64,000 nt of DNA from Paludibaculum fermentans (GTDB lineage: Bacteria > Acidobacteriota > Terriglobia > Bryobacterales > Bryobacteraceae), in contig NZ_CP063849.1 in the NCBI RefSeq assembly GCF_015277775.1, forward strand, positions 4,340,001-4,404,000, in the 5' to 3' direction. This document shows, piece by piece, positions 43,592 through 54,807 of the stretch. The translations under genes were made by a program, and so were the position numbers. Below the pieces are notes generated by a model that was not told the origin of the DNA, ran no database searches, and worked only from the letters and a program-made list of their open reading frames with translations. Within the stretch, counting starts at the first letter, position 1, and each line of letters starts with the position of its first letter.

Positions 43592-43650
43592 CCAGCCGCT
43601 CCTCCACCGGCAAATTTCGCTTTGGGCGCCGGTGGGTAAGGAGCGGCTGG
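43592..43650 (+). terminator. Hairpin after rpsI
   Basis: CCAGCCGCTCC (43592-43602) pairs perfectly with GGAGCGGCTGG (43640-43650); inside, CCACCGG pairs with CCGGTGG. It follows the rpsI stop by about 55 bp and likely ends the rplM-rpsI transcript or attenuates entry into rpsB. Confidence 0.65.
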
Positions 43651-43688
43651 TCTTGCGTCAACCCCCCGGAAACCCGACCGGATAGCAC

Positions 43689-43707
43689 GGTTCATTTCGG
43701 ATGAACC
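43689..43707 (+). promoter_or_regulatory. Leader hairpin of rpsB
   Basis: GGTTCAT-TTCGG-ATGAACC is a perfect 7-bp stem with 5-base loop, ending 4 bases before the AAGGAG ribosome site (43712-43717) of rpsB. Place and shape suit a translational control element for S2, which regulates its own operon in other bacteria; here this is inference. Confidence 0.45.
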
Positions 43708-43722
43708 TATGAAGGAGCAACC

Positions 43723-44616
43723 TTGCCCTCAATTTCAATGAAAGAATTGCTCGAAGCGGGCGTTCACTTCGGGCACCAGACCAAGCGCTGGAATCCGAAG
43801 ATGAAAGAATATATCTTCGGCGAACGCAACGGGATCTACATCATCGACCTCCAGAAGACCTTGAAGCTGTTCAAAGACGCGATGCGCTTTGTCGGCGAGC
43901 AGGCGGCCATGGGGAAGACGATCCTTTTCGTCGGAACCAAGCGTCAGGCGCAGGAAGCAATTCTGGAAGAAGCCACCCGCTGTGGCATGTATTACGTGAA
44001 CAACCGCTGGCTGGGCGGCCTGCTGACGAACTTCGTCACGGTCAAGCAGTCGATTAAGCGGCTCAAGGAACTCGAAGCGATCCTCGACGAAGGCAGCGGA
44101 GAGCGGCGCACCAAGAAGGAACTCATCCAGATGGAGCGCGAGCGCAAGAACCTGATGTCGAACCTCGCCGGCATCAAGGACATGGACGGCCTGCCGGACA
44201 TGCTCTTCGTCATCGACTCGAACAAAGAAGACATCGCCGTCAAGGAAGCCCGCAAGCTCGGCATTCCCGTCGTCGCCGTTGTGGACACGAATTGCGATCC
44301 CGACATGGTGGATCACCCGATTCCCGGCAATGACGATGCCCTGCGCGCGATCCGCCTGTTCGCGAACAAGATCGCGGATGCGATGGTGGAAGGCCGGTCC
44401 CTGGCCAGCGAACAGGACTTCACGCCGAAGGAAATCGTGACCGAGGACGGCCCGGTGGAAGATATGTCGCAGTTTGCGCACTATGTCGACCCCAGGCTGA
44501 ACGAGGATGTGCTCACGGAAGGCATCTCGGATTTGGATCTGCCCAGCACTTCCCTTCCGAAGAAGTCGGCCGAGCCCGCCGCCGAAGTCGCAGCCGAAAC
44601 TCCGGCCGCCAACTAA
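43723..44616 (+). CDS. rpsB: 30S ribosomal protein S2
   Basis: A small-subunit protein of 297 residues. It starts with TTG at 43723, with AAGGAG five bases upstream and the usual opening [18 protein letters not shown]. Both family signatures are present: '[22 protein letters not shown]' in outline and '[23 protein letters not shown]' in outline. The C-terminal 50 residues are an acidic, Ala/Glu-rich extension. It leads the rpsB-tsf-pyrH-frr cluster. Confidence 0.97.
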   Translation: MPSISMKELLEAGVHFGHQTKRWNPKMKEYIFGERNGIYIIDLQKTLKLFKDAMRFVGEQAAMGKTILFVGTKRQAQEAILEEATRCGMYYVNNRWLGGLLTNFVTVKQSIKRLKELEAILDEGSGERRTKKELIQMERERKNLMSNLAGIKDMDGLPDMLFVIDSNKEDIAVKEARKLGIPVVAVVDTNCDPDMVDHPIPGNDDALRAIRLFANKIADAMVEGRSLASEQDFTPKEIVTEDGPVEDMSQFAHYVDPRLNEDVLTEGISDLDLPSTSLPKKSAEPAAEVAAETPAAN

Positions 44617-44703
44617 CCCATTCATTCCGGACGTGGCCCGCATCAGCCGGGCCGCGTCCAATCATCCGTCCCCAGCCTGAACTGATCTGAAAGATATATC
44701 CCC

Positions 44704-46959
<2,256 letters not shown>

Positions 46960-46973
46960 CGGCCGGCAGGCTG

Positions 46974-47795
46974 CTAACGCCGGGCGGTGATCACCGCCTC
47001 CCCGCACCAGTCTTTCAGGGGCGGGCAGATGGTGATCACCGCCCGGTCTGTTTTTTCCAGCACGGACACCGCGGCCCTCGCCCAGGATTTCTCGAACTTA
47101 CCGCGCAGTAGCCGCTTGCCCATCGCCAGCAGGTTCAGATGCTGCACCCGGATGTCGCCGAAGTGCGCCTCCAGCAGCTTCAATTCTTTACTCGAGAGAA
47201 TGATATCTTCGCCTTGCTCCTCGAGTTCGCCTTCCACGCGTGCCCGCCATTGCCGGGCCGCCTCCAGCAAGGGATTCCCGCCCCACGTCTCACAGAGCAC
47301 CAGGCGCGCACCCGGCCGCATGATCCGGGCCAACTCCTCCATCGCGCCCGGGTACTTCAGCGTGTGATGGAGCGAGGCACAGGCGAACACCAGGTCGAAG
47401 GCATTATCGGCGAACATGTCGAGCGAGGAGGCGTCGGCGGCCACGCCTTTCACCCTACGCGCCGCCCCGCTCGCCCTTGCCCGCTTAAGGCCAAGTTCCA
47501 CAGCCAGGGGCGAGAGGTCCAGCAGGGTGACTTCGGCGCTCTCCGTAGCCATCCAAACCCCGAAATCGGCCGGTCCGCAGCCGTAATCCAACACGCGTTT
47601 GCCTGGAAACGGCTCCGTCTCCAGGGCTTGCATCGACGCCAGGTAGAGGCGGCGGCGCTCATAGAACGGATGCGCGGGGTTGTTGCAATTCCCCACCAGA
47701 ATCGACCGGTCGATGCGCAAAGCGTGATCGGGCAACTCGAGAAACTGGCGATATTGACGGTCGTAAAACTCGCGTTCCTGATCGGCCGTGATCAT
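46974..47795 (-). CDS. Class I SAM-dependent methyltransferase
   Basis: A 273-residue methyltransferase: the SAM motif is 'VLDYGCGPADFGVWMA', with 'VTLLDLSPLAVELG' (motif II), 'FDLVFACASLHHTLKYPGA' (motif IV region) and 'LARIMRPGARLVLCE'. The N-terminal 'EREFYDRQYRQF' is common to ubiE-like and glycan-modifying methyltransferases. Substrate unknown. It overlaps the D-aminoacylase gene upstream by four bases, so the two form an operon. Confidence 0.9.
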   Translation of the reverse strand: MITADQEREFYDRQYRQFLELPDHALRIDRSILVGNCNNPAHPFYERRRLYLASMQALETEPFPGKRVLDYGCGPADFGVWMATESAEVTLLDLSPLAVELGLKRARASGAARRVKGVAADASSLDMFADNAFDLVFACASLHHTLKYPGAMEELARIMRPGARLVLCETWGGNPLLEAARQWRARVEGELEEQGEDIILSSKELKLLEAHFGDIRVQHLNLLAMGKRLLRGKFEKSWARAAVSVLEKTDRAVITICPPLKDWCGEAVITARR

Positions 47796-49363
47796 TGCTT
47801 CACCGCCGGCCCGTACAAAGGCCGCCCCCCCAGTGCACCGGTCATCTTTCCTTGCCGCATGGCTGCCACTCCATTCACCCAGACCGAGTCTACCCCCACT
47901 GAGTACTGGTGCGGGTGGAGGTAGTCTGACCTGTCCGAGACCAACGCGGGGTCAAACAGAACCAGATCGGCCTTCATCCCAGGCCCAATCAATCCTCGAT
48001 CCTGCAAACCAAAACGCCGGGCGGGGAGTCCGCTCATGCGATGGACCGCGTCCTCCAGTGTCAAGACCTTCTTCTCCCTGACGTAGCGGCCCAGCACACG
48101 GGCAAAGGTGCCGTAGTTACGCGGATGCGGCATCTCCTTGCCATACGCGGGAATACCTCCATCTGAGACGATCATCGTAAACGGATAGCGGAGGATGCGC
48201 TCGACGTCCTCCTCGCTGATGGCATGGTAGATCGCCGAGCAACTGCCCTTCTGCTGCAACTCGATGGCAACTTCAGCAGCGGATTCGGGAGTGGCGTCGC
48301 GGCCTTGGGCCCGGGCGATGTCAGCCAGGCTCTTGCCCGCCAGTGACGAATCGAACCCACAACTGGCGATTACTACATTCGCGGGATCTCCGGCCCCGCG
48401 ATCGTTCAGGATCCTGTCCACAATTTCGGCTTTGATCCTGGCGTGCGATTCGGGAGCGGCCAGTCGCTCCACTAGTGCTTTGCTGCCGCCGGCGAGGGAC
48501 CACTGGGGAAAGAGCGCTCCGATTCCAGTGGAGGAGGCGGTGTAGGGATAGGCATCGACCGTGACATCCACTCCCCTGCTGCGCGCCTCTTCGACCAGGC
48601 GGAGCGTATCCCGGCTCAGCCCCCAATTCTGTTTGCCGATGATCTTGTGGTGAGTGACCTGGGTGGGGAGGTGTCCGTCCTCACCGATGCGGATTGTTTC
48701 CCTGACACTGTCGAGAACGAGGGCCCCCTCGTTCCGCATGTGGGAGGTGTGCAGGCCGCCCAGCCTTCCGACGACTTTGCCCAACTCTATGACTTCTTCG
48801 GTAGAGGCATAATTCCCGGGGACGTAAAAAAGACCGGTGGACAGTCCGAACGCGCCGTCAAGCATGGCTTGGCGCGCCAAGGCTTTCATCTGGTCCAGTT
48901 CGGCCGGTGTCGCCTTTCGGTTCTGGCTGCCCATCACCTTGGACCGGATGGTACCGTGCCCTACCAGCAGACCGAAGTTCACGCCCACATGGCCGGTGAT
49001 CCCATCCAGAAACGAGCGAATAGGTAACGGCGAGCTGCCGTCGGGACCTTCGATGATGGTGGTCACACCCTGGCGAATCAGATTTTCGGCGGTGGGCGTG
49101 GCTTGAATCCCGCGCAGTCCGTGGCTGTGCGTGTCGATAAAACCAGGCGCGAGCGTCAACCCCGTGGCATCAACTGTAAACTTCGCGGACACATCCCGAA
49201 GCTGGCCCACCGCTGCGATGCGGTCTCCCTCCACCCCAACGTCACCCAGAAACCAGGGATCTCCGGCGCCGTCCACGATATGGGCGTTCCGTATCAGCAG
49301 ATCGTACGTCTGTGCGAACGAAGGGAAAGCGAGAAGGTACCAAAGGATGAGCCCGCGAACCAT
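47792..49363 (-). CDS. N-acyl-D-amino-acid deacylase-like amidohydrolase, exported
   Basis: A 523-residue amidohydrolase with a signal peptide (1-17, ending 'SFAQ'). The D-aminoacylase family is shown by 'NAHIVDGAGDPWFLGDVGVEGDRI' in outline, the metal motif 'FIDTHSHGLRG', 'GLSTGLFYVPGNYASTEEV' in outline, 'GLHTSHMRNEG' and 'MIVSDGGIPAYG'. It probably removes acyl groups from N-acyl-D-amino acids or related cell-wall or peptide fragments; the exact substrate is inferred. First gene of the operon with the methyltransferase. Confidence 0.9.
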   Translation of the reverse strand: MVRGLILWYLLAFPSFAQTYDLLIRNAHIVDGAGDPWFLGDVGVEGDRIAAVGQLRDVSAKFTVDATGLTLAPGFIDTHSHGLRGIQATPTAENLIRQGVTTIIEGPDGSSPLPIRSFLDGITGHVGVNFGLLVGHGTIRSKVMGSQNRKATPAELDQMKALARQAMLDGAFGLSTGLFYVPGNYASTEEVIELGKVVGRLGGLHTSHMRNEGALVLDSVRETIRIGEDGHLPTQVTHHKIIGKQNWGLSRDTLRLVEEARSRGVDVTVDAYPYTASSTGIGALFPQWSLAGGSKALVERLAAPESHARIKAEIVDRILNDRGAGDPANVVIASCGFDSSLAGKSLADIARAQGRDATPESAAEVAIELQQKGSCSAIYHAISEEDVERILRYPFTMIVSDGGIPAYGKEMPHPRNYGTFARVLGRYVREKKVLTLEDAVHRMSGLPARRFGLQDRGLIGPGMKADLVLFDPALVSDRSDYLHPHQYSVGVDSVWVNGVAAMRQGKMTGALGGRPLYGPAVKQ

Positions 49364-49442
49364 GCAGGCTATTGTAGCGGGACTTTGTGTCCCAAACGGT
49401 CACTGGGTGTTTCTTAAACGGCCAACCGGCGACAGAACAGGA

Positions 49443-49553
49443 CTAGCGCTCGCTGCGTGGCGACGAACCAAGCATTGAGAAGAACAGCCCCAGAATCAGC
49501 AACGCTGTGATCACTCCTCCGACCAACATAGGCACCCCCGATAAATTGATCAT
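49443..49553 (-). CDS. Possible small single-helix membrane protein (36 aa)
   Basis: A 36-residue frame from ATG 49553 with a clean hydrophobic helix at about 8-28 ('VPMLVGGVITALLILGLFF') and a charged C-terminal end (SSPRSER). A longer version to 49646 (67 residues) has a less likely N-terminus. No good ribosome site is visible, so the gene is only a candidate. The surrounding 285 bp contain nothing else recognisable. Confidence 0.35.
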   Translation of the reverse strand: MINLSGVPMLVGGVITALLILGLFFSMLGSSPRSER

Positions 49554-49648
49554 GACGCTTACAGTGCAATTGACGAGCCAAACCGGATTCGGTTCCAGGA
49601 ATCGGCACTCAAAGGGGAAGTGAATCCATGTTGTGATACGTTGCACAT

Positions 49649-50944
49649 ATGCGAACGGATTTCGCCTTCGGCAAGACGGGCCTCAGCGTGGACCTGCCGG
49701 AAGGCCCTCAATACCGTGTATTGGAGACCCGCTGGGCAGAGGCCTCAACTGACGAAGCCTCGATGCTGGCAGACGCGCTGGATCATCCGATCGGCTGTCC
49801 GCCGCTCGTGGAATTGGCGGCCGGCCGGCACAGCGCGGCGATTTCCGTCTGTGATATCACCAGGCCGGCGCCGAACAGGCGCACACTGCCGCCACTGCTG
49901 GCGCGTTTGGAGCAAGCAGGTATCCCCAAGATCCGGACGACCATTCTGATTGCGACCGGCCTGCACCGTCAGGCGACGGAATCAGAGATCGTCGAGATCC
50001 TCGGGGCTGAGATCGCGGCCAATTATCCGATCGTGAATCACAATGCGCGCGAACTCGCGGATCACCGCGAGCTGGGCGTGACGAAGTCCGGCACGCCAGT
50101 CTTCGTCGATCGTCGTTTCGTGGACGCCGAGTTGCGCATCACGTTGGGCTTCATCGAGCAGCACCTGATGGCCGGTTTCTCCGGCGGCCGGAAGCTGATC
50201 GCCCCGGGGTTGGCCTACCAGGAGACGATCAAGAACCTGCATAGTCCCCGGTTCATGCGAGACGCGAGAGCCGTCGAGGGGTCGGTCGAGCAGAACCCTC
50301 TGCACCAGGAACTTCTGGAAATCGCTCAAATGGCGGGGCATGATTTCGTGTTCGACGTAGTGCTTTCCGAGGGACGGAAGATCGCAGCGGCCTTTGCCGG
50401 CGAACCGCGGCAGGCCCACGCCGAGGGCATCGCCTTCGTCAGGGCAAGTACCACTCAGTGGATTCCAGGGAGGGTCGACGCGGCTATTACTTCGGCGGCC
50501 GGTTATCCGCTGGATCTGACCTTTTACCAGGGTGTGAAAGGGGTGACGGCAGCGTCGCATATTGTGAAACCAGGCGGGATCATCCTATTGATGGCAGCCT
50601 GTGACGAGGGTGCCGGTGCTCCTGAGTTCTCCCGTCTAATGAAGGAGTTCCCCGACCCGCAGGCGTTTCTCGAAACAATTTCGAATACTCCTGTGACTAT
50701 CGACCAGTGGCAGTTGGAGAAACTAGCCATGGTAGTGGCCTCTCACCGGGTCTGGTGGTACACGCCTGGATTGCCGCCGGAATACCACGCAAACATCTGG
50801 GGCAAACTGTTCCCCAGCGCTGCCAGCGCGTTTCAGGCGCTCCGTTCCGAAGTAGGTTCCGGAGCAGAGGTCGCCGTCCTGCCGGAGGGTCCGTATGTCC
50901 TCGCCCGGCCGCAGTCCACGCTGCCGGAACCGGCGCTCGTCTGA
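49649..50944 (+). CDS. LarA-like nickel-dependent racemase/epimerase
   Basis: A 431-residue member of the lactate racemase LarA family, which interconverts 2-hydroxy acids with a nickel-pincer nucleotide cofactor. Visible motifs: 'CDITRPAPNR', 'ATGLHRQATESE', 'GFIEQHLMAGFSGGRKLIAPG' in outline and 'IKNLHSPRF', which hold the His and Lys residues that bind the cofactor. The cofactor genes larB, larC and larE are not in the window. The family includes many substrates besides lactate, so the substrate is open. Confidence 0.88.
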   Translation: MRTDFAFGKTGLSVDLPEGPQYRVLETRWAEASTDEASMLADALDHPIGCPPLVELAAGRHSAAISVCDITRPAPNRRTLPPLLARLEQAGIPKIRTTILIATGLHRQATESEIVEILGAEIAANYPIVNHNARELADHRELGVTKSGTPVFVDRRFVDAELRITLGFIEQHLMAGFSGGRKLIAPGLAYQETIKNLHSPRFMRDARAVEGSVEQNPLHQELLEIAQMAGHDFVFDVVLSEGRKIAAAFAGEPRQAHAEGIAFVRASTTQWIPGRVDAAITSAAGYPLDLTFYQGVKGVTAASHIVKPGGIILLMAACDEGAGAPEFSRLMKEFPDPQAFLETISNTPVTIDQWQLEKLAMVVASHRVWWYTPGLPPEYHANIWGKLFPSAASAFQALRSEVGSGAEVAVLPEGPYVLARPQSTLPEPALV

Positions 50945-50998
50945 ATCCTGGACGGCCAAAGCGGTGAGAGAAATAGAAAATCGACGGCCGGAGCGCGG

Positions 50999-51027
50999 TT
51001 GACAAGCATTCCAGGCTCGGCTATAGT
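50999..51027 (+). promoter_or_regulatory. rpsA promoter
   Basis: TTGACA (50999-51004), 17 bp, TATAGT (51022-51027): close to the consensus housekeeping promoter and the best in the window. It implies a start near 51034 and a leader of about 195 bases. Confidence 0.8.
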
Positions 51028-51033
51028 TCTGAA

Positions 51034-51227
51034 GTGTCGCACTTTCAACGGTTTGTGTGGAAGCCGGGGGGTGCACACGCACCTGTGGCGAGTTCGATCC
51101 GGAAGATTCGCCGAAATCCGAGGGGCCAACACGCTGACTGCGCGGTTGGACTATCGAATTGCGGCTCGCTTCCCTGGACGATGATCGTCGCAGACTGCGG
51201 AATTGAGGCGGTTTTGGAGACTGGGGC
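51034..51227 (+). promoter_or_regulatory. Long 5' leader of rpsA
   Basis: About 195 bases between the predicted transcription start and the rpsA ATG. There is no intact gene of note inside. S1 of other bacteria represses its own translation through its leader, so a structured control region is plausible; I have not resolved a specific fold. Confidence 0.4.
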
Positions 51228-52991
51228 ATGACCAGCAACCAGGACGACCGTCCGGCGGAGATTCCCGCCGGCGGCGAGGAAAGCTACGAGCAACTGCTCG
51301 ACGACTACAGCCATCTCGCACCACCCGCCGAGGGTGAGGTACTGATGGGGCACGTCCTGCAGATCACCCCTCAGGGCGTCATCGTTGACGTCGGGCTGAA
51401 GCAGGAGGGGTGTGTCCCGCTTGAGCAGGTTTCCACACCAGACGGCCAGATTGTGGTTCAACCGGGTGACACCATCGAAGTGATGGTGGATCGCCGCCGT
51501 GAGATGGAAGGCTATATAGCCCTCTCCCACGAGCGAGCCAGCCGGATTCGAGCCTGGGACACACTGGAGAAGGCATTCCGCGAGAGTCTCATGATGTCCG
51601 GCCGCGTACTCGGCCGGGTCAAAGGCGGACTTAGCGTGGATGTCGGCGTAGTGGCCTTCATGCCCAGCACCCAGGTGGATGTGCGTCCAATGCACAATCT
51701 GGATGCGTTCATCGGACAGGACATTGTCGTCAAGGTCGTCAAGTTAAACCGTCGCCGAAACAATGTGGTGGTTTCGCGCAAGGCGGCAATGGAAGACGAG
51801 CTCACCGTCCGCAAGACCTCCCTGCTCGACCACATCCATGAGGGAGACCTGATCACGGGCGTCGTCAAGAATCTCACGGATTACGGCGCTTTCGTCGATC
51901 TGGGTGGTATTGACGGGCTGCTGCACGTCAGCGACATGTCCCACGGCCGCGTGGCCCATCCTTCCAGCGTGCTGCAGGTAGGCCAGGAGATCACTGTCAA
52001 GGTCCTGAAGTTCGACAACGACAAGGAACGGATCTCACTCGGGCTAAAACAGGTTCAGCCGGACCCCTGGGAGACCATTCACGACCGCTATGCCGATGGC
52101 ATGAAAGTGGTTGGGCGCGTCGTGAGCGTCACCGACTACGGCTCGTTCGTGGAACTGGAACCGGGCGTGGAAGGGTTGATCCACATCTCTGAGATGACCT
52201 GGTCGCGGCGCATGAAGCACCCGTCCAAGGTAGTCCGGGTTGGAGATAACGTTGAGAGCGTCGTCCTGGAGGTGAAGCCCAAGGAACGGCGCATCTCACT
52301 GGGCATCAAACAACTGGAACCCGACCCCTGGACCACTGTCGATACACGCTATGCGATCGGCAGCGTGGTCGAAGGACGTGTCCGGAAGCTATCAGATTTT
52401 GGCGCTTTTATTGAGATTGAGGAAGGCATCGACGGGCTGGTGCATATCTCCGACCTGTCTTGGACGAAGCGTGTACAACACCCGTCCGAACTGTTGAAGA
52501 AGGGCCAGGTGGTGCAGGCGGTGATCCTGAACATCGATTCAGGCAATCGGCGGCTCTCCCTGGGTATCAAGCAGTTGCAGCCCGATGCTTGGGAAACGTT
52601 CTTCCAATCTCACGTGGTTGGCGATATCGTGAAAGGTAAGCCTTCGCGCGCGGTCAACTTCGGAGTGTTCGTCGAGTTGGCACCAGGCGTGGAAGGACTT
52701 TGCCACAATACAGAGATTCCCCCCGAATTGCGGGAACAGAATCCGCCGCTTCCTTTGAATGAGGAACTCAGCTTCAAGATCATCAAGATGAATGAGGCGG
52801 AGAAGCGGATTGGGCTGACTGTGGTCAGTCTGGAAGCAGAGAAGGAACGCCAGCGGCTGGAAGATTACCAGCGGCAAGCGACCGAGGCGACGCACCAGAT
52901 TGAAGAGGCCCTCACTCCGGCCGAGCCGGAAGTGGAAGCTCCGGCGGAGTCCGAGACGACGCCCAAGAGCGAGGGCGCGTCACAGGAATAG
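51228..52991 (+). CDS. rpsA: 30S ribosomal protein S1
   Basis: An RNA-binding protein that unwinds and delivers mRNA to the 30S subunit. The 587-residue product contains six S1 domains, at about 35-105, 120-185, 205-275, 290-360, 378-447 and 465-530; domains 3-6 share the pattern 'VxxxxDYGAFVxLxxGxxGLxHxSxMSW'. The N-terminal 30 residues and the C-terminal Glu/Ala/Pro-rich 30 residues are extensions. It is followed by the HU/IHF gene 40 bp later, a common rpsA neighbour. Confidence 0.96.
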   Translation: MTSNQDDRPAEIPAGGEESYEQLLDDYSHLAPPAEGEVLMGHVLQITPQGVIVDVGLKQEGCVPLEQVSTPDGQIVVQPGDTIEVMVDRRREMEGYIALSHERASRIRAWDTLEKAFRESLMMSGRVLGRVKGGLSVDVGVVAFMPSTQVDVRPMHNLDAFIGQDIVVKVVKLNRRRNNVVVSRKAAMEDELTVRKTSLLDHIHEGDLITGVVKNLTDYGAFVDLGGIDGLLHVSDMSHGRVAHPSSVLQVGQEITVKVLKFDNDKERISLGLKQVQPDPWETIHDRYADGMKVVGRVVSVTDYGSFVELEPGVEGLIHISEMTWSRRMKHPSKVVRVGDNVESVVLEVKPKERRISLGIKQLEPDPWTTVDTRYAIGSVVEGRVRKLSDFGAFIEIEEGIDGLVHISDLSWTKRVQHPSELLKKGQVVQAVILNIDSGNRRLSLGIKQLQPDAWETFFQSHVVGDIVKGKPSRAVNFGVFVELAPGVEGLCHNTEIPPELREQNPPLPLNEELSFKIIKMNEAEKRIGLTVVSLEAEKERQRLEDYQRQATEATHQIEEALTPAEPEVEAPAESETTPKSEGASQE

Positions 52992-53031
52992 GAGCGATTT
53001 GAGCGCGGGAAGAGGACAGGATCACTGACAC

Positions 53032-53349
53032 ATGACGAAAGCGGATCTCATTGAAGAAGTTTCCAGGGTGGTGGAATTCACCCGCAAGGAATCAGAAGTA
53101 ATTGTCGAGGCGATTTTCGACAGCGTGGTGAAGGCTTTGCGCGAAGGCGACAAAATCGAGATCCGGGGATTTGGCAGTTTTCGCACTCGGCAACGCCAGT
53201 CGCGGGTAGGCCGCAACCCGAAGACCGGTGCCCGGGTGGATGTGCCGGCCAAGCGGATTCCGTATTTTAAGCCCAGCAAAGAGCTGAAAGACCTGGTGAA
53301 CGACGAGGGCACGGAAACGCCCGCCGCCACGCCGGCTCCGGAACTGTAG
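53032..53349 (+). CDS. HU/IHF-family DNA-binding protein
   Basis: A 105-residue nucleoid protein that bends DNA. The family is plain: MTKADLIEEVS, 'EVIVEAIFDSVVKALREGDKIEIRGFGSF' in outline, and the arm region 'RQSRVGRNPKTGARVDVPAKRIPYFKP' in outline. It resembles IHF subunits (Rv-x-RNP motif) more than HU. The last 15 residues are an acidic/Pro-rich tail. It follows rpsA, as ihfB does in Proteobacteria. Confidence 0.95.
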   Translation: MTKADLIEEVSRVVEFTRKESEVIVEAIFDSVVKALREGDKIEIRGFGSFRTRQRQSRVGRNPKTGARVDVPAKRIPYFKPSKELKDLVNDEGTETPAATPAPEL

Positions 53350-53367
53350 AGCCGGGTCCCCTAGGCG

Positions 53368-53853
53368 ATGGATCGTTTGTGGAGTCCCTGGCGTTATCGC
53401 TACGTGAGTAAGGCTTCTCAATCCGACGCTTGCATCTTCTGTGTGAAGTCCGGCGAGCAGCGTGACGAAGAGAATCTCATCCTCCATCGTGGACTGCACA
53501 ACTTCGTACTGTTGAATCTTTACCCTTACACAACGGGCCACCTGATGGTGGCCCCTTATGCTCATATTGCCAGCCTGGAGGACCTCCCCGAGGAGACTTC
53601 CGCCGAGTTGATGCAACTCACCCGTGCGGCCGTGCACCATTTGCGTGCTGTCTACAGGCCACAGGGTCTCAACGCGGGCATGAATCTCGGTGAGTGCGCC
53701 GGAGCAGGCGTGGCTGGCCATCTGCATATGCACGTCCTGCCAAGATGGGCAGGCGACGCCAACTTTATGACCACCATCGGGGAAACGCGGATCATGCCGG
53801 AAGAGCTCCCGGAAACCTGGCGGAAGCTGACTGCCGCGTTTCGCGGCGAGTAG
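53368..53853 (+). CDS. HIT-domain nucleotide hydrolase/transferase
   Basis: A 161-residue histidine-triad protein. The catalytic triad is in 'HLHMHVLPRW' near residue 120, with 'NLYPYTTGHLMVAPYAH' and 'LNAGMNLGECAGAGVAGH' upstream, typical of the Ap4A-phosphorylase-like bacterial HIT branch. The N-terminal 'MDRLWSPWRYRYV' and 'CIFCVKSGEQ' contain Cys residues seen in zinc-binding members. It acts on nucleoside phosphates; the exact substrate is unknown. It lies 18 bp after the HU/IHF gene. Confidence 0.92.
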   Translation: MDRLWSPWRYRYVSKASQSDACIFCVKSGEQRDEENLILHRGLHNFVLLNLYPYTTGHLMVAPYAHIASLEDLPEETSAELMQLTRAAVHHLRAVYRPQGLNAGMNLGECAGAGVAGHLHMHVLPRWAGDANFMTTIGETRIMPEELPETWRKLTAAFRGE

Positions 53854-53883
53854 CCATTCCGGTGGACCGGCGGTCCCATTGGC

Positions 53884-54801
53884 ATGATCATCTCCGCCAG
53901 CTATCGCACCGACATTCCAGCGTTCTATAGTGACTGGTTCTTCGCCAGGCTGGAAGCAGGATACTGCCGCGTCAAGAATCCTTACTCGGGCCGTGCGCAG
54001 CGGATCGACCTTCGTCCCGAGAGAGTCACTGGCTTCGTTTTCTGGACGCGGAACTTCGGGCCTTGCCTGAACAGGCTGGCCGAGATCCAAAGCTTTGGCC
54101 GTCCGTTTGTGGTCCAGTTCACCGTAACGAACTACCCGAAATCACTAGAAGCCGCGGTGATTGACCCACGCAAGGCAGTTGAGCAGATCCGCCGCCTGAG
54201 CGCGGAGGTCCACCCGAAGTGCCCGGTCTGGCGGTACGACCCGATTGTGTGCACGGATGTGACCTCGTTGGAGTTCCACCGCAGGAACTTCGCTGAACTC
54301 GCATCATCGCTCCAGGGGGCCGTCGATGAAGTCACCGTGAGCTTCGCCACGATCTACAAGAAGAGCGAGAGGAATCTGGACGCCGCGGGCGAGCGACATG
54401 GGTTCGAATGGTCCGATCCGGACCATTCCAGGAAGACGGAATTGCTGGAAGAACTCGCCGGCACCGCCCGGGCCCATGGCATGTCGCTAACTATTTGTAC
54501 ACAGCCTCAGTTTTTGTCCAGCAGTGTGGAGGAGGCACGGTGTGTGGATGCCCGGCGTCTGAGTGCGATCGCGGGACTGAATCTGGACATTCCTCTAAAG
54601 GGCAACCGCCCGGGTTGCGCCTGCCACGAATCCAGGGATATCGGCGCGTATGACACCTGCCCGCACGGCTGCGCCTACTGCTACGCGGTGCGCCGCCGGG
54701 ACATCGCTCTGGCCAGATACAAAGCTCATGACCCGAACGCCGACGCACTGATCCCGCTGGAACCGGAACAACCGCCGATCCTGCCGCTCTTCGGTGAATA
54801 G
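53884..54801 (+). CDS. DUF1848 protein with C-terminal cysteine cluster
   Basis: A 305-residue protein of the DUF1848 family: 'MIISASYRTDIPAFYSDWF' in outline, 'GFVFWTRNFGPCL', 'QFTVTNYP', 'VWRYDPIV' and 'EVTVSFATIYKK'. The C-terminal part holds the cysteine cluster 'GCACHES' and 'DTCPHGCAYCYAV', which suits a Fe-S cluster. The fold resembles photoproduct-lyase-like radical SAM proteins, but whether it is a radical SAM enzyme is not settled by sequence. Function unknown. It is 30 bp after the HIT gene and converges on ppa. Confidence 0.85.
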   Translation: MIISASYRTDIPAFYSDWFFARLEAGYCRVKNPYSGRAQRIDLRPERVTGFVFWTRNFGPCLNRLAEIQSFGRPFVVQFTVTNYPKSLEAAVIDPRKAVEQIRRLSAEVHPKCPVWRYDPIVCTDVTSLEFHRRNFAELASSLQGAVDEVTVSFATIYKKSERNLDAAGERHGFEWSDPDHSRKTELLEELAGTARAHGMSLTICTQPQFLSSSVEEARCVDARRLSAIAGLNLDIPLKGNRPGCACHESRDIGAYDTCPHGCAYCYAVRRRDIALARYKAHDPNADALIPLEPEQPPILPLFGE

Positions 54802-54807
54802 TACGGA

